A stretch of DNA of 64,000 bases from NCBI GenBank assembly GCA_946482515.1, contig CAMLRS010000002.1, forward strand, positions 62,001-126,000. The letters run 5' to 3'. The stretch is from an uncultured Flavobacteriales bacterium. Lineage in GTDB: Bacteria; Bacteroidota; Bacteroidia; Flavobacteriales; Crocinitomicaceae. The position numbers and the translations under genes were made by a program. This document shows, piece after piece, positions 38,406-47,715 of this stretch (positions are counted from its first letter, which is position 1; every line of letters starts with the position of its first letter). Under the pieces are notes generated by a model. The model saw only the letters and a program-made list of their open reading frames with translations. It searched no databases and was not told where the DNA came from.

Positions 38406-38469
38406 AATTATGAATTATAAATGATCAATTATAAAGGCCTTGCTAATTAATAATTGATCATTCATAATT
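38406..38469. promoter_or_regulatory. Long hairpin between infC and rpmI
   Basis: The 5' arm 38406-38432 (AATTATGAAT, 7-base bulge, GATCAATTAT) pairs with 38450-38469 (ATAATTGATCATTCATAATT), giving about 20 bp with one bulge. It lies 48 bases before rpmI. It could be an rRNA-mimicking L20 control element, a weak processing site or a dispersed palindrome. There is no T-tract, so it is probably not a terminator. Confidence 0.5.
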
Positions 38470-38516
38470 TAAATAAAGACGCTGACAAAGTGTTCACTTT
38501 TTAAAAAGAACGAGAA

Positions 38517-38714
38517 ATGCCAAAAATGAAAACAAATTCCAGTGCAAAGAAGAGATTCACTGTAACTGGATCTGGAAAAATCAAGAGAAAGCACGCTTTC
38601 AAGAGCCACATTCTCACGAAAAAATCCAAGAAAAGAAAACGCAATCTGACACACGCAGGTCTGGTTCACGAAGCCGACATGTCGAATGTGAAATTGATGC
38701 TCAACATGAAGTAA
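38517..38714 (+). CDS. rpmI: 50S ribosomal protein L35
   Basis: A 65-residue, strongly basic protein of standard length: [20 protein letters not shown], then [20 protein letters not shown]. It belongs to the large ribosomal subunit. It is in the canonical place between infC and rplT. The spacer to rplT (151 bases) is unusually long for this pair. Confidence 0.97.
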   Translation: MPKMKTNSSAKKRFTVTGSGKIKRKHAFKSHILTKKSKKRKRNLTHAGLVHEADMSNVKLMLNMK

Positions 38715-38800
38715 TTCCAAAGCAGGCAGCCTCGGCTGACACTTCGGAATTTTATTTTCCCGCTGCGATGTGCAGCATCTGCTGCGGGAAGGTTTGTTTA
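38715..38800. promoter_or_regulatory. Structured spacer between rpmI and rplT
   Basis: Two consecutive hairpins. AATTCC...GGAATT encloses CAGCC/GGCTG (about 38716-38754). TCCCGC...GCGGGA encloses GATG/CATC (about 38757-38791). No T-tract follows. L20 (rplT) autoregulates its operon in other phyla through such structures, so this is a candidate control element. It is inference only. Confidence 0.4.
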
Positions 38801-38865
38801 ACCCAATGACGAGTACCTAAGTCTCCTGCAACAACGGAGCACTCCTTATTAAAAAACTAGAAATT

Positions 38866-39213
38866 ATGCCAAGATCGGTAAATCACGTTGCTTCAAGAGC
38901 TCGCAGAAAGAACTTTATGAAGCTGGCCAAAGGTTACTACGGCCGTAGAAAAAATGTTTGGACCGTAGCGAAAAACGCTATTGAAAAAGGTCTCACTTAC
39001 GCTTACGAAGGTCGTAAGCAAAAGAAAAGAAACTTCCGTTCCCTGTGGATTATGCGTATCAACGCTGGTGCCCGTCAGCACGGAATGAGCTATTCTCAAT
39101 TCATGGGAGCTGTTAACAAAAGCGGCGTTGAGCTGAACCGTAAAGTTCTTGCAGACCTTGCAATGAACCACCCGGAGGCTTTCAAAGCAGTTGTGGACTC
39201 CCTGAAGAAATAA
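38866..39213 (+). CDS. rplT: 50S ribosomal protein L20
   Basis: A 115-residue basic protein of normal length. It begins [19 protein letters not shown] and contains [32 protein letters not shown] and [15 protein letters not shown], all typical. L20 is a primary 23S rRNA-binding assembly protein and in several bacteria represses its own operon. It is the last gene of the operon, followed by a strong terminator. Confidence 0.97.
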   Translation: MPRSVNHVASRARRKNFMKLAKGYYGRRKNVWTVAKNAIEKGLTYAYEGRKQKKRNFRSLWIMRINAGARQHGMSYSQFMGAVNKSGVELNRKVLADLAMNHPEAFKAVVDSLKK

Positions 39214-39235
39214 AAAAGAATTACACTTTGTCGCA

Positions 39236-39268
39236 AAAAGCCTTTTCGGAAACGGAAAGGCTTTTTTA
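39236..39268 (+). terminator. Intrinsic terminator of thrS-infC-rpmI-rplT
   Basis: AAAAAGCCTTTTC (39236-39248) pairs with GGAAAGGCTTTTT around a short loop, followed by a T run. Confidence 0.9.
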
Positions 39269-39412
39269 GTTTAGCTGATTCGGCGCCACAAATCACCGCA
39301 ACACAACCACGCTTTTTTATTTGGCAAAAAAGCCATTTCATGTAAAATCCATCAATTTTGTAGAACTCTCAAAAACAACCATTTAGCCATCCAACAATCC
39401 AGTGATTGTGTT

Positions 39413-39443
39413 TTGTAAGCGAGAAGCCAAAAAAGTATATTCG
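39413..39443 (+). promoter_or_regulatory. Predicted promoter of TlpA-like gene
   Basis: TTG at 39413-39415, a 20-base spacer and TATATTCG at 39436-39443 (one mismatch to TAnnTTTG). The ATG is 24 bases downstream. Confidence 0.5.
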
Positions 39444-39466
39444 TTTTGAACTACAAATTTTATAGT

Positions 39467-40291
39467 ATGAAAAAACTGTTTACTTGCCTCTCATTTGCCC
39501 TGCTGACTGCGGGCGCAGCACAAGCACAGCTGCAAAACTACTCGGTTGGACAAACCGCTCCTGATTTTACGGTTACAGATTTGCACGGTCACGAACATCA
39601 GCTGAGCGACTACTCCGGAAAATGGGTGATCATCGATTTCTTTGCATACTGGTGTGGACCATGTGCGCAAATCGCACCAACTATCAATGAGTTCTACCGT
39701 AAATACGGTTGCAACAACTACGACATTATTGTTCTGGGTCTTGAAGGCGACGGAACAACTGCTCAGACTCAAGCTTTTGAAGATGCGAATGGTGGCGATC
39801 CAAACTATCCGACACCAACTGTTTCCGGCCTCGATGGCGGAGCAGATCCAGTTCACAACACTTACGGTCCGGCAGCTTATCCGACTATCGTGCTGATCGG
39901 TCCTGACGGTCAATTCAAAAACATCGACATCTGGCCAATCAGCAGCATCGCAACACTCGAATCAGCTGTTAGCAGCGCGGGCGGTTCTTCTGCTCTTGTT
40001 CCGCATACCTGCGCACTCGGTGTAGATGAGCTCACTGTAGATGCTTCTGCCGCTTATCCGAACCCTACAACGGGCGATGCAACGATCGCTGTGAATATGC
40101 CAAACCAGGGAACGGTAGATGTAGTAGTGTATTCTGTAACGGGCGAGCAGCTTTCATCCACTTCTTTCGAAGTTGCAGGTGGAACAACTGAATTACCGGT
40201 TGCGCTGAGCTCTTATGCTTCAGGAACTTACTTCGTACGACTGTCAAACGGTGAAAGCGTTTCATCGATGATTCCTGTCGTAAAGCGCTAA
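39467..40291 (+). CDS. T9SS-secreted TlpA-like thioredoxin
   Basis: A 274-residue protein, started at ATG 39467, where the signal peptide begins (ends about residue 20, AAQAQ). An ATG 21 bases upstream would only lengthen it. Residues 27-180 are a TlpA/AlkC-type thioredoxin domain with GQTAPDFTVTDLHGHEHQL and the active-site WCGPC (Cys63, Cys66), plus AAYPTIVLIGPDGQF with the cis-Pro. The C-terminal 75 residues form a T9SS type A sorting domain (AYPNPTTGDATIAV ... SSMIPVVKR). It is an extracellular or surface thiol-disulfide protein. The substrate is not known. It is monocistronic. Confidence 0.9.
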   Translation: MKKLFTCLSFALLTAGAAQAQLQNYSVGQTAPDFTVTDLHGHEHQLSDYSGKWVIIDFFAYWCGPCAQIAPTINEFYRKYGCNNYDIIVLGLEGDGTTAQTQAFEDANGGDPNYPTPTVSGLDGGADPVHNTYGPAAYPTIVLIGPDGQFKNIDIWPISSIATLESAVSSAGGSSALVPHTCALGVDELTVDASAAYPNPTTGDATIAVNMPNQGTVDVVVYSVTGEQLSSTSFEVAGGTTELPVALSSYASGTYFVRLSNGESVSSMIPVVKR

Positions 40292-40730
40292 CCATAAAGA
40301 ACATTTAGTTAAGAGTGACGGTATTAAACTGACCTATACTCTTGATTCCGGTATAATTTAAAAACTGTATACTCAACTTCGGTTACCGGGAAATGACCCG
40401 CTGGAAATCCTCCGGCGGGTTTTTTATTGAATAGAAATCCAAGAGTTATCAACACAAAAACAATTTATTTTTGTTTGTTTTTGAACAAATAATTTTCTAA
40501 ACATGAATGAAATATTCGTTAAAACAACCATTTTGTTCATTTACAAATCATTTTTACTTCGTTTAGATAAATTCCGTTCTAAATTTAGGTCGCCCAAAAA
40601 TGTGGAGTGTGAATTAATTAACCTTTTGCTTTCAGGCAACCCTTATGAACTACTCACGTTTTAGGTTCAACTATTAACATAACAATTAGTCATTTGTTAT
40701 TTTTTAGTTGGTAATGCTAAAACTTATTTT
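40292..40730. other. AT-rich intergenic region
   Basis: A 439-base spacer. Besides the TlpA terminator it is extremely AT-rich and carries no ORF. It likely holds the promoter of the 147-aa plus 2161-aa gene pair, but I cannot place it. Confidence 0.5.
40395..40425 (+). terminator. Terminator of the TlpA-like gene
   Basis: ACCCGCTGG pairs with CCGGCGGGT around AAATCCT (one mismatch), followed by TTTTTT. Confidence 0.85.
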
Positions 40731-41174
40731 ATGATTTCAAGTGCACCCCTGCTTGGAAAGCATAACAAGTTGCTGCTGTTTTTTAGCGCGATTTGTTTTT
40801 CTGCAATCCATTCTACTGCCCAGTTAAACCCTGAGCAGAGCTATGAACAAAAAATAGACGCTGTTTACAGCGCTGATTTCTTCACTGAAAAACCAGAGCT
40901 CAGGGCGGCTTACGTAAAATTGCTGAGCGAACGGATCTCATATGTTCAGACTCAGGATCTTCCATCCGATAAATACGAGCTGCTTTCGTCTGTACCGCTG
41001 CATCCATTTGTAACACCTGAGCAGGCAGCTTTTGACCCTTCAACATTTTCCATCGGACAGTTCAATCCGCTGTTTTACAGTCTGAGCTTCTTTGAATGGA
41101 ACCAGGCCAAGGTTTACCGCATTGACGGAACCGACTACTACCTTATTATTCAACCGCAAACTTCCGGGAAATGA
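40731..41174 (+). CDS. Small secreted partner of the giant adhesin
   Basis: A 147-residue protein with a signal segment (about 10-31, LLLFFSAICFSAIHSTAQL). The mature part begins NPEQSYEQKIDAVYSADFF and has no recognised domain. It contains FNPLFYSLSFFEWNQAKVYRIDGTDYYLIIQ. It is followed directly by the 2161-aa adhesin gene with a four-base overlap (ATGA at 41171), so the two are translationally coupled and probably made in fixed ratio. A helper, processing or surface-anchoring role is inference. Confidence 0.7.
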   Translation: MISSAPLLGKHNKLLLFFSAICFSAIHSTAQLNPEQSYEQKIDAVYSADFFTEKPELRAAYVKLLSERISYVQTQDLPSDKYELLSSVPLHPFVTPEQAAFDPSTFSIGQFNPLFYSLSFFEWNQAKVYRIDGTDYYLIIQPQTSGK

Positions 41175-44100
41175 AACTACTACTACTGCTCATCGGAGCC
41201 TGTGTTTCCCTGAATACACTGGCTCAAACTATCAACATGCCCAACGGCGGCACCACCAACACGTGCGCCGGCAACTTTTATGATCAGGGAGGCGCAGCTG
41301 GAAACTATTCGAACAACACTACACGGGTACATACTATTTGTCCCAATAACGGTACAAAAGTCCGGGTAACGTTTACCCAGTTCGACCTGGAAAACGGTGT
41401 CGACTTTCTGGAAGTATTCGATGGCACAACAGTTGGCGCAACATCGCTGGGAACAGCAACCGGAACGCCGGCCGTGCCTTTCAATGCAGAAGCTACGGTT
41501 GCCAATGCATCCGGTTGTCTCACCTTCAGGTTCACGTCGAACGTCTTTACTGCGCGACCAGGCTGGGCTTCCAATATCAGCTGCTTTGTACCTTGCCAGA
41601 CGATCAACGCCAATCTTGTCAGCACATCACCAGCAGCTGGGGCCGGAAGCATTATCCGTGTTTGCCAGAATCAAAACGTGAACTTCGTAGGGAGCGCCAC
41701 ATTTTCTACCAGCGGCACCGGGGCCACATACACATGGGACTTCGGCGACGGGACTACCGGAACGGGAACCAATGTGAACCACGCCTACACTACCGGCGGA
41801 TCGTACGTGGTGAATTTAACTGTTACCGATCCGAACGGCTGTACCAATGCCAACGCATTGAACAAGGTCGTACAGGTTTCCACAACGCCTACGCTCAATA
41901 CTAGCGCCAATCCAACGAGCGTTTGCCCGGGACAACCATCAACATTGACAGGTGGCGCAACGATGACACCTTATGTAAGCAATTGTTCTTCGGGTGTTAG
42001 TCAGCTCACCCACCTCCCGGATGGAACAGGTGTTTCCTACGAATCGCCTATTGATGTCGACTGCTACGCATCGAACGCTACGATTACATCTGCCAGCGAT
42101 ATCGGAAGCATCTGCCTCAATATGGAACACTCCTTCGCCGGGGATATTTCAATCGCTATTCGCTGTCCGAATGGCACGCAGATAACATTAAAACCCAACC
42201 AGGGTATTGGCAGCGGCGGTGGCAATTACCTGGGCGAGCCGAATGACAATTCTACTACGGTTCCGGGAACCGGCCGTGTTTACTGCTTCACACCAACGGC
42301 CACAACGTTACTCAATGCCGGGGCTACATCGCCGGGAGGAACACCTACAGGAAACTCCTATGTAGCCGGGAATTACATGCCGCAGCAATCCTTTGCCGGT
42401 CTGGCGGGATGTCCACTGAACGGAACATGGAAAATTATCGTAACAGATAACCTGCCTTCGGATGATGGATATGTATTCGACTGGACACTTACACTGGCAA
42501 CTCCGCCACTGAATCCATCCTTTACGCCAACTATTGCTAGCCAGGGCTGGGTAGCCAACCCGGATTTATCCAATCTTACCGCTACCACAGCTACCGCAAC
42601 ATCTCTGACGCCTGGCAACCACTGCTACACTTACAGTGTAACAGATAATTTCGGCTGTACATACACCCAGCCGCAGTGCATTACCGTAACACCGGGCAAC
42701 ACACCGGTTTTTACACAAATTCCAGCTTTCTGTGCAGGAACAACGGCACCGGCATTGCCTGGAACTTCCACCAACGGAATCACAGGAACGTGGTCACCGG
42801 CAACGATTAGCAATACAGCTTCGGGAACATACACCTTCACGCCAAACGCCGGACAATGCGCAACGACAACAACAATGAGCATCACCGTGAACCAGCCGGT
42901 TACACCGACGTTCACGCAAATCCCGCCATTCTGTGCGGGAACAACCGCCCCAACATTACCGGGAACATCCATCAATGGAATCACAGGAACATGGTCGCCG
43001 GCAACAGTTAGCAATACGGCTTCCGGTACTTATACCTTTACCCCGAACGGGGGGCAATGTGCGACGACTACAACAATGTCCATTACCGTGAACCAACCGG
43101 TTACACCAACATTCACCCAGATTCCAGCTTTCTGTGCCGGAACAACCGCTCCAATATTACCCGGAACATCCACCAACGGCATTCCAGGAACGTGGTCGCC
43201 GGCAACGGTTAGCAATACGGCTTCGGGAATCTATACCTTCACTCCAAACGCAGGACAATGTGCAACGACCACAACGATGAGCATCACCGTGAATCAACCG
43301 GTAACGCCAACGTTCACACAGATTCCACCATTCTGTGCGGGAACCACCGCCCCAACATTACCGGGAACATCCACTAACGGCATTCCGGGAACATGGTCGC
43401 CGACAACGGTTAGCAATACGGCTTCCGGTACTTATACATTTACCCCGAACGCGGGTCAATGTGCGACGACAACAACGATGTCGATTACCGTGAACCAGCC
43501 GGTTACGCCAACCTTCACACAGATTCCAGCATTCTGTGCCGGAACAACCGCTCCGACATTGCCGGGAACTTCCGATAACGGGATTCCGGGAACATGGTCG
43601 CCATCAACGGTCAGCAATACGGCTTCAGGAACGTACACTTTCACGCCGAGCGCCGGGCAATGTGCGACCACAACAACGATGTCCATTACCGTGAACCAGC
43701 CGGTTACGCCAACGTTCACACAGATTCCACCATTCTGTGCGGGAACAACCGCCCCAACATTACCGGGAACATCCACCAATGGAATCACAGGAACATGGTC
43801 GCCGGCAACAGTTAGCAATACGACGTCGGGAACATACACCTTCACGCCAAACGCCGGACAATGTGCGACCACAACAACGATGAGCATCACCGTGAATCAA
43901 CCCGTAACACCGGCGTTCACACAGATTCCAGCGTTCTGTGCCGGAACAACGGCACCAACATTACCGGGAACTTCCACCAACGGCATTCCGGGAACATGGT
44001 CACCTGCAACGGTCGATAACATGAGTTCGGGAACCTATACCTTCACTCCGAACGCAGGACAATGTGCAACGACTACGACCATGTCGATTACCGTGAACCA

Positions 44101-47100
44101 GCCGGTTACGCCGACGTTCACACAGATTCCACCATTCTGTGCAGGAACAACAGCACCAACACTGCCAGGAACATCCACCAACGGCATTCCGGGAACATGG
44201 TCTCCGGCAACCGTCGATAATATGAACTCGGGAACGTACACATTCACTCCGAACGCCGGACAATGTGCGACCACAACAACGATGATCATCACCGTGAACC
44301 AACCGGTTACGCCGACCTTCACACAGATTCCAGCTTTCTGTGCAGGAACAACGGCACCGACACTGCCAGGAACTTCCACCAACGGCATTCCGGGAACATG
44401 GTCGCCTTCAGCAGTTAGCAATACGGCTTCGGGAACTTATACGTTCACTCCGAACGCCGGGCAATGTGCGACGACAACAACAATGTCCATCACCGTGAAC
44501 CAGCCGGTAACACCAACGTTCACACAGATCCCAGCATTCTGTGCAGGAACCACCGCACCGACATTGCCAGGAACATCTGATAACGGGATTCCGGGAACAT
44601 GGTCGCCTTCAACGGTCAGCAATACAGCTTCAGGAACGTACACCTTCACTCCAACTGCCGGACAATGTGCGACGACGACAACAATGTCCATCACCGTGAA
44701 CCAGCCTATAACGCCGACTTTCGCAGTCATTCCACCATTGTGTGTGAACGACGCGCCTCCAGCATTGCCGGGCACTTCGACCAATGGAATCGCAGGAACA
44801 TGGAATCCGGGAACGGTTGATACATCGACCGACGGGCAAACAACTTACACGTTCACACCGAATGCTGGCGTTTGCGCCACAACAGCTACCATTACGGTTA
44901 CCGTTGGTCCGCCGGCAACGCCGACCTTTACCCAAATTCCGGCATTTTGCGCTGGTTCTGCGGCTCCAACGCTTCCTGCAACTTCCAACGATGGGATTAC
45001 TGGAACATGGTCGCCAGCAACAGTCGACAACATGAACTCAGGAATCTATACGTTTACACCAAACGCCGGATTCTGTGCAACGACAACAACGATGAGCATC
45101 ACCGTAAACCAACCGGTAACGCCGACTTTTACACAGATTGCAGCGTTCTGTGCAGGAACAACTGCTCCAACATTGCCTGGAACTTCCAGCAACGGAATTA
45201 CGGGAACGTGGTCACCGGCTGCGGTCAACAATACCACTTCAGGAACCTACACGTTCACACCGGCTGCCAGCGAATGTGCGACGACTACAACGATGTCGAT
45301 TACTGTGAATCAGCCGATAACTCCTACTTTTACCCAGATTGCCCCCTTCTGTGCTGGAACAACCGCTCCAACACTGCCAACGACTTCAATTAATAGTATT
45401 TCCGGAACCTGGTCACCGGCAACGGTCAGCAATACCGCATCAGGAACATATACGTTCACACCTGCGGCCAATGAATGTGCGACGACAACAACGATGGACA
45501 TCACGGTGATCCAGCCAACTGTACCAACGTTTACGCAGGTTCCGCCATTGTGTGTGAATGATAACCCACCGGTGCTGGCAACGACTTCCAACAACGGCAT
45601 ACCCGGAACCTGGAATCCGGGAACGATCAACACATCAACGGACGGGCAAACGACCTACACGTTTACACCAAATGCAGGCGAATGTGCTACAACTGCAACA
45701 ATGACCGTTACAGTTGGTCCACCGGCTACGCCAACGTTTACACAAATTACCTCTTTCTGTGCAGGTTCTGCAGCTCCAACGCTTCCTGCAACTTCGAATA
45801 ACAGCATTACTGGAACGTGGTCACCGGCAACAGTCGACAACATGAGCTCCGGAACGTATACGTTTACACCAAATGCCGGATTCTGTGCAACGACAACAAC
45901 GATGAACATTACCGTGAACCAGCCGGTAGCACCAGCGTTCACGCAAGTGGCACCGTTCTGTGCAGGATCAACAGCTCCGACATTGCCTGGAACTTCCACC
46001 AACGGTATCACAGGAACGTGGGCACCGGCAACAGTCGACAACATGAGCTCAGGAACGTATACGTTCACACCAGCAGCCAGCGAATGTGCTACAACAGCTA
46101 CAATGTCGATTACGGTGAATCAGCCGGTCACACCGACGTTTACGCAAATTGCGCCCTTCTGTGCGGGAACAACCGCTCCGACGCTGCCAACGACTTCGAC
46201 CAACGGTATCTCAGGAACATGGTCACCGGCTGTCAGCAACACGGCTTCAGCAACCTATACGTTCACGCCGAACGCCAATCAATGCGCGATCACGACAACA
46301 ATGGACCTGACGGTGATCCAGCCAACGCAGCCAACCTTTACACCGATTGCTGCATTCTGCTCCGGAACACCGGCTCCTACCCTTCCGGCAACTTCCGATA
46401 ACGGTATCAGCGGAACATGGTCGCCAGCAGTCGTGAACAATACCACTTCCGGAATTTACACCTTCACACCGGGAGCCTCACAATGTGCAACAGCCACAAC
46501 CATGAACATTACCGTGACTCCGCGCGTTACACCAGCCTTCACGCAAATCACGGCATTCTGTGCGGGATCAACGGCTCCAACGCTTCCGGGAACTTCTACC
46601 AACGGTATTTCGGGAACATGGTCGCCGGCTGCGGTCGATAATCAGAATACAGGAACGTACACGTTCACGCCGAATGCGAGTGAGTGTGCAAGCCCAGCAT
46701 CGATGACGATCACCGTGATTCAGCCGACTGTACCTGCATTCGGACAAGTGCAGGCTTTCTGTGAAAACACACCGGCTCCGGTCCTGGCAGCGACTTCCAG
46801 CAATGGCATTTCCGGAACCTGGTCACCGGCTGTCAGTAACACGGCTTCCGGAACGTATACATTTACACCGAACGCGGGACAATGCGCCACCGGAACAACC
46901 ATGGATATTACGGTAACGCCACGAGCGCTTCCTACCTTCGATGCGATTGCACCGTTCTGTGCCGGAACGCAGGATCCGGTTCTGCCGGGCGTTTCAACCA
47001 ACGGAATTACGGGAACGTGGTCACCGGCTGTCAATAACAATGCATCGGGAACATACACCTTTACGCCGGCAACCAATGAATGTGCGCTTCCGACTACACT

Positions 47101-47656
47101 TGACATTATCGTTTACCCGAACCCGGTAGCCGATTTCAATATGAGCGAACAGGAGCTTGATCTGACCAATACAACTGTACACTTCTTCAACCAATCGACC
47201 GGAGCTGCTTCTTACGAATGGTCATTTGGCGACGGAACGGAAAGTACGGGCGAGAATCCACAACACACGTATCCACAGGATGATCCTTCCAGCTACACGA
47301 TCACACTTACGGCAATCAGTGCCGAAGGCTGTGTGGATGTAACGAGTCAAACTATTTCTGTCAAGGAAGAACTGGTATTCTACGTTCCCAATGCGTTTAC
47401 GCCAGACGGCGATGCTCATAATAACGTCTTCCAGCCGGTATTTACCGCCGGATTCGATCCGCAGGATTTCTCCCTCTACATCTACAACCGCTGGGGTGAA
47501 CTGCTGTTCGAATCGCACGACGCAACAATGGGCTGGGATGGAACTTACCAGGGACAGCTCTGCCAGGAAAACACATACACCTGGGTTATTGAAGTGAAAA
47601 ATATCAATGACGACAAACGCCAGCGATTCAACGGCCATGTTTCGCTTCTGCGTTAA
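41171..47656 (+). CDS. Giant repetitive adhesin, T9SS type B (2161 aa)
   Basis: A 2161-residue secreted protein. The signal peptide (1-18, ends LNTLAQ) is followed by a CUB-like domain (about 30-135), a PKD domain (about 150-235, TYTWDFGDGTTGTGTNVNHAY), and a proprotein-convertase P-like domain (about 275-445, NMEHSFAGDISIAIRCPNG). Then come 22 tandem units of about 67 residues (513-1985), each with FCAG, GTWSP, TYTFTP, CATTTTM and ITVNQP. A second PKD (YEWSFGDGTESTGENPQHTY) follows. The end is a gliding-motility-associated C-terminal domain (FYVPNAFTPDGDAHNNVFQP ... NGHVSLLR), the T9SS type B signal. Such proteins are cell-surface adhesins or filaments. Each unit has two Cys that may pair. 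Confidence 0.9.
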   Translation: MKLLLLLIGACVSLNTLAQTINMPNGGTTNTCAGNFYDQGGAAGNYSNNTTRVHTICPNNGTKVRVTFTQFDLENGVDFLEVFDGTTVGATSLGTATGTPAVPFNAEATVANASGCLTFRFTSNVFTARPGWASNISCFVPCQTINANLVSTSPAAGAGSIIRVCQNQNVNFVGSATFSTSGTGATYTWDFGDGTTGTGTNVNHAYTTGGSYVVNLTVTDPNGCTNANALNKVVQVSTTPTLNTSANPTSVCPGQPSTLTGGATMTPYVSNCSSGVSQLTHLPDGTGVSYESPIDVDCYASNATITSASDIGSICLNMEHSFAGDISIAIRCPNGTQITLKPNQGIGSGGGNYLGEPNDNSTTVPGTGRVYCFTPTATTLLNAGATSPGGTPTGNSYVAGNYMPQQSFAGLAGCPLNGTWKIIVTDNLPSDDGYVFDWTLTLATPPLNPSFTPTIASQGWVANPDLSNLTATTATATSLTPGNHCYTYSVTDNFGCTYTQPQCITVTPGNTPVFTQIPAFCAGTTAPALPGTSTNGITGTWSPATISNTASGTYTFTPNAGQCATTTTMSITVNQPVTPTFTQIPPFCAGTTAPTLPGTSINGITGTWSPATVSNTASGTYTFTPNGGQCATTTTMSITVNQPVTPTFTQIPAFCAGTTAPILPGTSTNGIPGTWSPATVSNTASGIYTFTPNAGQCATTTTMSITVNQPVTPTFTQIPPFCAGTTAPTLPGTSTNGIPGTWSPTTVSNTASGTYTFTPNAGQCATTTTMSITVNQPVTPTFTQIPAFCAGTTAPTLPGTSDNGIPGTWSPSTVSNTASGTYTFTPSAGQCATTTTMSITVNQPVTPTFTQIPPFCAGTTAPTLPGTSTNGITGTWSPATVSNTTSGTYTFTPNAGQCATTTTMSITVNQPVTPAFTQIPAFCAGTTAPTLPGTSTNGIPGTWSPATVDNMSSGTYTFTPNAGQCATTTTMSITVNQPVTPTFTQIPPFCAGTTAPTLPGTSTNGIPGTWSPATVDNMNSGTYTFTPNAGQCATTTTMIITVNQPVTPTFTQIPAFCAGTTAPTLPGTSTNGIPGTWSPSAVSNTASGTYTFTPNAGQCATTTTMSITVNQPVTPTFTQIPAFCAGTTAPTLPGTSDNGIPGTWSPSTVSNTASGTYTFTPTAGQCATTTTMSITVNQPITPTFAVIPPLCVNDAPPALPGTSTNGIAGTWNPGTVDTSTDGQTTYTFTPNAGVCATTATITVTVGPPATPTFTQIPAFCAGSAAPTLPATSNDGITGTWSPATVDNMNSGIYTFTPNAGFCATTTTMSITVNQPVTPTFTQIAAFCAGTTAPTLPGTSSNGITGTWSPAAVNNTTSGTYTFTPAASECATTTTMSITVNQPITPTFTQIAPFCAGTTAPTLPTTSINSISGTWSPATVSNTASGTYTFTPAANECATTTTMDITVIQPTVPTFTQVPPLCVNDNPPVLATTSNNGIPGTWNPGTINTSTDGQTTYTFTPNAGECATTATMTVTVGPPATPTFTQITSFCAGSAAPTLPATSNNSITGTWSPATVDNMSSGTYTFTPNAGFCATTTTMNITVNQPVAPAFTQVAPFCAGSTAPTLPGTSTNGITGTWAPATVDNMSSGTYTFTPAASECATTATMSITVNQPVTPTFTQIAPFCAGTTAPTLPTTSTNGISGTWSPAVSNTASATYTFTPNANQCAITTTMDLTVIQPTQPTFTPIAAFCSGTPAPTLPATSDNGISGTWSPAVVNNTTSGIYTFTPGASQCATATTMNITVTPRVTPAFTQITAFCAGSTAPTLPGTSTNGISGTWSPAAVDNQNTGTYTFTPNASECASPASMTITVIQPTVPAFGQVQAFCENTPAPVLAATSSNGISGTWSPAVSNTASGTYTFTPNAGQCATGTTMDITVTPRALPTFDAIAPFCAGTQDPVLPGVSTNGITGTWSPAVNNNASGTYTFTPATNECALPTTLDIIVYPNPVADFNMSEQELDLTNTTVHFFNQSTGAASYEWSFGDGTESTGENPQHTYPQDDPSSYTITLTAISAEGCVDVTSQTISVKEELVFYVPNAFTPDGDAHNNVFQPVFTAGFDPQDFSLYIYNRWGELLFESHDATMGWDGTYQGQLCQENTYTWVIEVKNINDDKRQRFNGHVSLLR
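42707..47125 (+). repeat. 22 in-frame tandem repeats of about 201 bp
   Basis: 22 near-identical units, mostly 67 codons long. Units 1-10 are the most alike, with only single residue changes. Units 11 and 15 are a distinct 69-residue subtype (LCVNDxPP ... DGQTTYTF). Unit order 11-14 is repeated as 15-18, so there is a four-unit superrepeat. The last four units diverge most. Confidence 0.92.
44717..46333 (+). repeat. Two copies of a four-unit superrepeat (810 and 807 bp)
   Basis: 44717-45526 and 45527-46333 are parallel arrays. Each has a VNDxPP unit, an AGSAAPT unit, an AASEC unit and a unit ending in IQPT. This points to duplication of a whole four-unit block within the adhesin. Confidence 0.8.
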
Positions 47657-47686
47657 GCGCTACGAAATCAGCCAGAAGTGAAAAGC

Positions 47687-47715
47687 AAAACGCCCGTTAT
47701 TCAGCGGGCGTTTTT
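47687..47715. terminator. Bidirectional terminator overlapping helicase 3' end
   Basis: AAAACGCCCG (47687-47696) pairs with CGGGCGTTTT (47705-47714). The helicase stop codon is at 47697-47699, so the hairpin spans the end of that gene. Confidence 0.85.

Noticed and set aside
42631..47106. Minus-strand ORFs with VPGNVGAVVPAQ-type repeats
   Set aside because: They are antisense shadows of the 22-unit repeat.
42707..47125. Regular repeats that could be mistaken for a CRISPR array
   Set aside because: The period is about 201 bp, the whole array is one open frame, and no short direct repeats with unique spacers or cas genes are present.
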